Shown here piece by piece: positions 62,995 to 64,000 of a stretch of 64,000 nucleotides of DNA. The notes under the pieces are model-generated. The model was not told where the DNA came from, did not search any database, and worked only from the letters and a program-made list of their open reading frames with translations. A program made the position numbers and the translations under genes. Where the stretch lies: positions 2,728,001 through 2,792,000 of the forward strand of contig JAEUWY010000001.1 of the NCBI GenBank assembly GCA_022059125.1, read 5' to 3'. Origin of the DNA: Corynespora cassiicola. Its lineage: Eukaryota; Ascomycota; Dothideomycetes; Pleosporales; Corynesporascaceae. Each line of letters starts with the position of its first letter. Positions within the stretch are counted from its first letter, which is position 1.

Positions 62995-64000
62995 TCAGGC
63001 TCCAATCTCATTCACCCATCTCTCCAAATCCAATAGCAACCCCTCTCCAACTCTTTCCTCAACGACTCCATCCTGCCAACTGCAGGTAATGCACATTTCT
63101 TCGCTCTTGACCGTCATAATCGATACCGAGACAGCAGCTGAAGGCACCTCGGCACTTAATATTAACTCTGCCTTCTGCAACGACCATTCATCCATCTCCC
63201 TACTTCCCCCATCCAGAACACCCAGATTTGTAACGAGCCACGACAAATACCGCGTCCGCCGTGCCTCGCGCCGCTGCTGGCTGTTCCAGTCCGGGCAATA
63301 ACCCATAACGGCTATCAAATCATTCTTTAAGCCTGACGCAAGTCGCGCCGCAATCTGGGCGCGAACTCGTGCGGACACGGTCCAGATGATTTTCACAATA
63401 TCATCAGGTAGGCGTCGAGATGGACCTGCATCTGTGACAGCGTCTGCCATTTTCTCGCGGATGGTTGCGACTAGGTCGGGCGCATACTCGTGGTCGAGCG
63501 CCGAGACGTAGTTGCACATGGATTCCTTCGGAATCAGCCACGGATACTCGAGAGTGCTTGCGGGCAGGTAGTGGCGCAGGTCGTACGGCGTTCGGCTTGC
63601 AAACCCCGTACCTGAAGCGGGCTCGAGGGAAGAGGTGAGAGAGACAAGGACCAGGGCGTGAATGAGCCCTGTGACAGTAGTGTTATGTAGACGGCAGGCA
63701 GACACTAGGTTTGTGACGGTGGCCGCGCGGACGGTGAAGGTGCGGAACCGGGTTGCGTACGGCGCACATTGTATCGGGGCCCAAGTTGCATGGGGCGATC
63801 CGGGGAAGAAGGATACGGGTTTGAAGTCATTGTAGAACCACTTAAGAAGAAAAATGGGGTCCAGCGGCCATGAGCAGAGAATTTCGCCGTTGGGAGGAAG
63901 TTTGTGGGTGTCATTGGGGAGGTCAAGGGTCCAGTTAGGCGCAGAAACGTCAATGAGAGCCTTGTCCTGGACAGAGGCTTCGTTCAAGGCACGGAGGAGA
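62995..64000 (-). CDS. Alcohol-acetyltransferase-like acyltransferase, 5' end outside the window
   Basis: The minus-strand frame is open from the right window edge to the stop at 62995, about 335 codons. It resembles the C-terminal two thirds of fungal alcohol O-acetyltransferase-type (AATase, PF07247-like) enzymes, which are CoA-dependent acyltransferases of the condensation/BAHD superfamily. Evidence: SPHATWAPIQCAPYATRFRT, VTNLVSACRLHNTTVTGLIH followed by ALVLVSL, the loop SWLVTNLGVLDG (family 'NLG' block near the C terminus), and VSVSIMTVKSEEMCITCSW. The N-terminal HHxxxD catalytic motif must lie beyond position 64000 and cannot be checked. No intron is evident in this part. The substrate is unknown; such genes are often in secondary-metabolite or detoxification contexts. 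Confidence 0.78.
   Translation of the reverse strand, partial: LLRALNEASVQDKALIDVSAPNWTLDLPNDTHKLPPNGEILCSWPLDPIFLLKWFYNDFKPVSFFPGSPHATWAPIQCAPYATRFRTFTVRAATVTNLVSACRLHNTTVTGLIHALVLVSLTSSLEPASGTGFASRTPYDLRHYLPASTLEYPWLIPKESMCNYVSALDHEYAPDLVATIREKMADAVTDAGPSRRLPDDIVKIIWTVSARVRAQIAARLASGLKNDLIAVMGYCPDWNSQQRREARRTRYLSWLVTNLGVLDGGSREMDEWSLQKAELILSAEVPSAAVSVSIMTVKSEEMCITCSWQDGVVEERVGEGLLLDLERWVNEIGA

Overview
This is a window of eukaryotic nuclear DNA from a filamentous ascomycete (Pezizomycotina). The evidence is GT-AG introns of about 46-100 nt with CTAAC/CTGAC-like branch sites, a Zn2Cys6 transcription factor, a fungal MMM1/ERMES gene, a YPP1-type gene, and intergenic spaces of about 0.3-3 kb. 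Dothideomycetes is my best guess for the class, but it rests on overall protein character and not on a search. All exon joins were made by hand from splice signals, reading phase and protein-family continuity; there is no transcript evidence.

Layout, 1-43.5 kb (core, GC-rich, mostly conserved single-copy genes): 5-aminolevulinate synthase HEM1 (+); the very large THO2 mRNA-export/transcription subunit (+); a small atypical SDR (+); an SDR-like dehydrogenase with a 14-nt microexon and no clear start (-); MMM1 (+); a WHIM-domain chromatin protein (-); a BAR-domain protein (+); a Zn2Cys6 transcription factor (-); the SM protein VPS45 (-); an extended-SDR-like protein (+); a DUF1330-like protein (+); an acidic protein carrying an internal C6 cluster (-); a YPP1-type TPR protein (-); and RIX1 (+). 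These genes serve heme synthesis, mRNP biogenesis, ER-mitochondria contact, endosome/vacuole trafficking, plasma-membrane PI4-kinase scaffolding and 60S ribosome assembly. They do not form a pathway cluster.

Layout, 43.5-64 kb (accessory, visibly more AT-rich, rich in relics): a divergent pair made of a caspase-fold (C14) peptidase (-) and a TPR-CHAT protease (+) share a 0.7-kb promoter. Next come a decayed serine beta-lactamase-like relic, a tRNA-Arg(CCT), an unknown 423-aa protein, an ACS-family MFS transporter and a small hypothetical gene. Beyond these lies a graveyard: a GH3 beta-glucosidase relic truncated by two nested MITE-like elements, and a sugar-transporter relic on their other side. 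The window ends with a polytopic membrane protein whose reading frame is interrupted by one in-frame TAG, and an alcohol-acetyltransferase-like gene that runs off the right edge.

The most interesting locus is the head-to-head pair of two clan-CD cysteine proteases (43,991-49,777). Both keep their His/Cys dyads, and the arrangement suggests a co-regulated protease module, possibly in cell death or allorecognition. That function is an inference and is not shown by the sequence.
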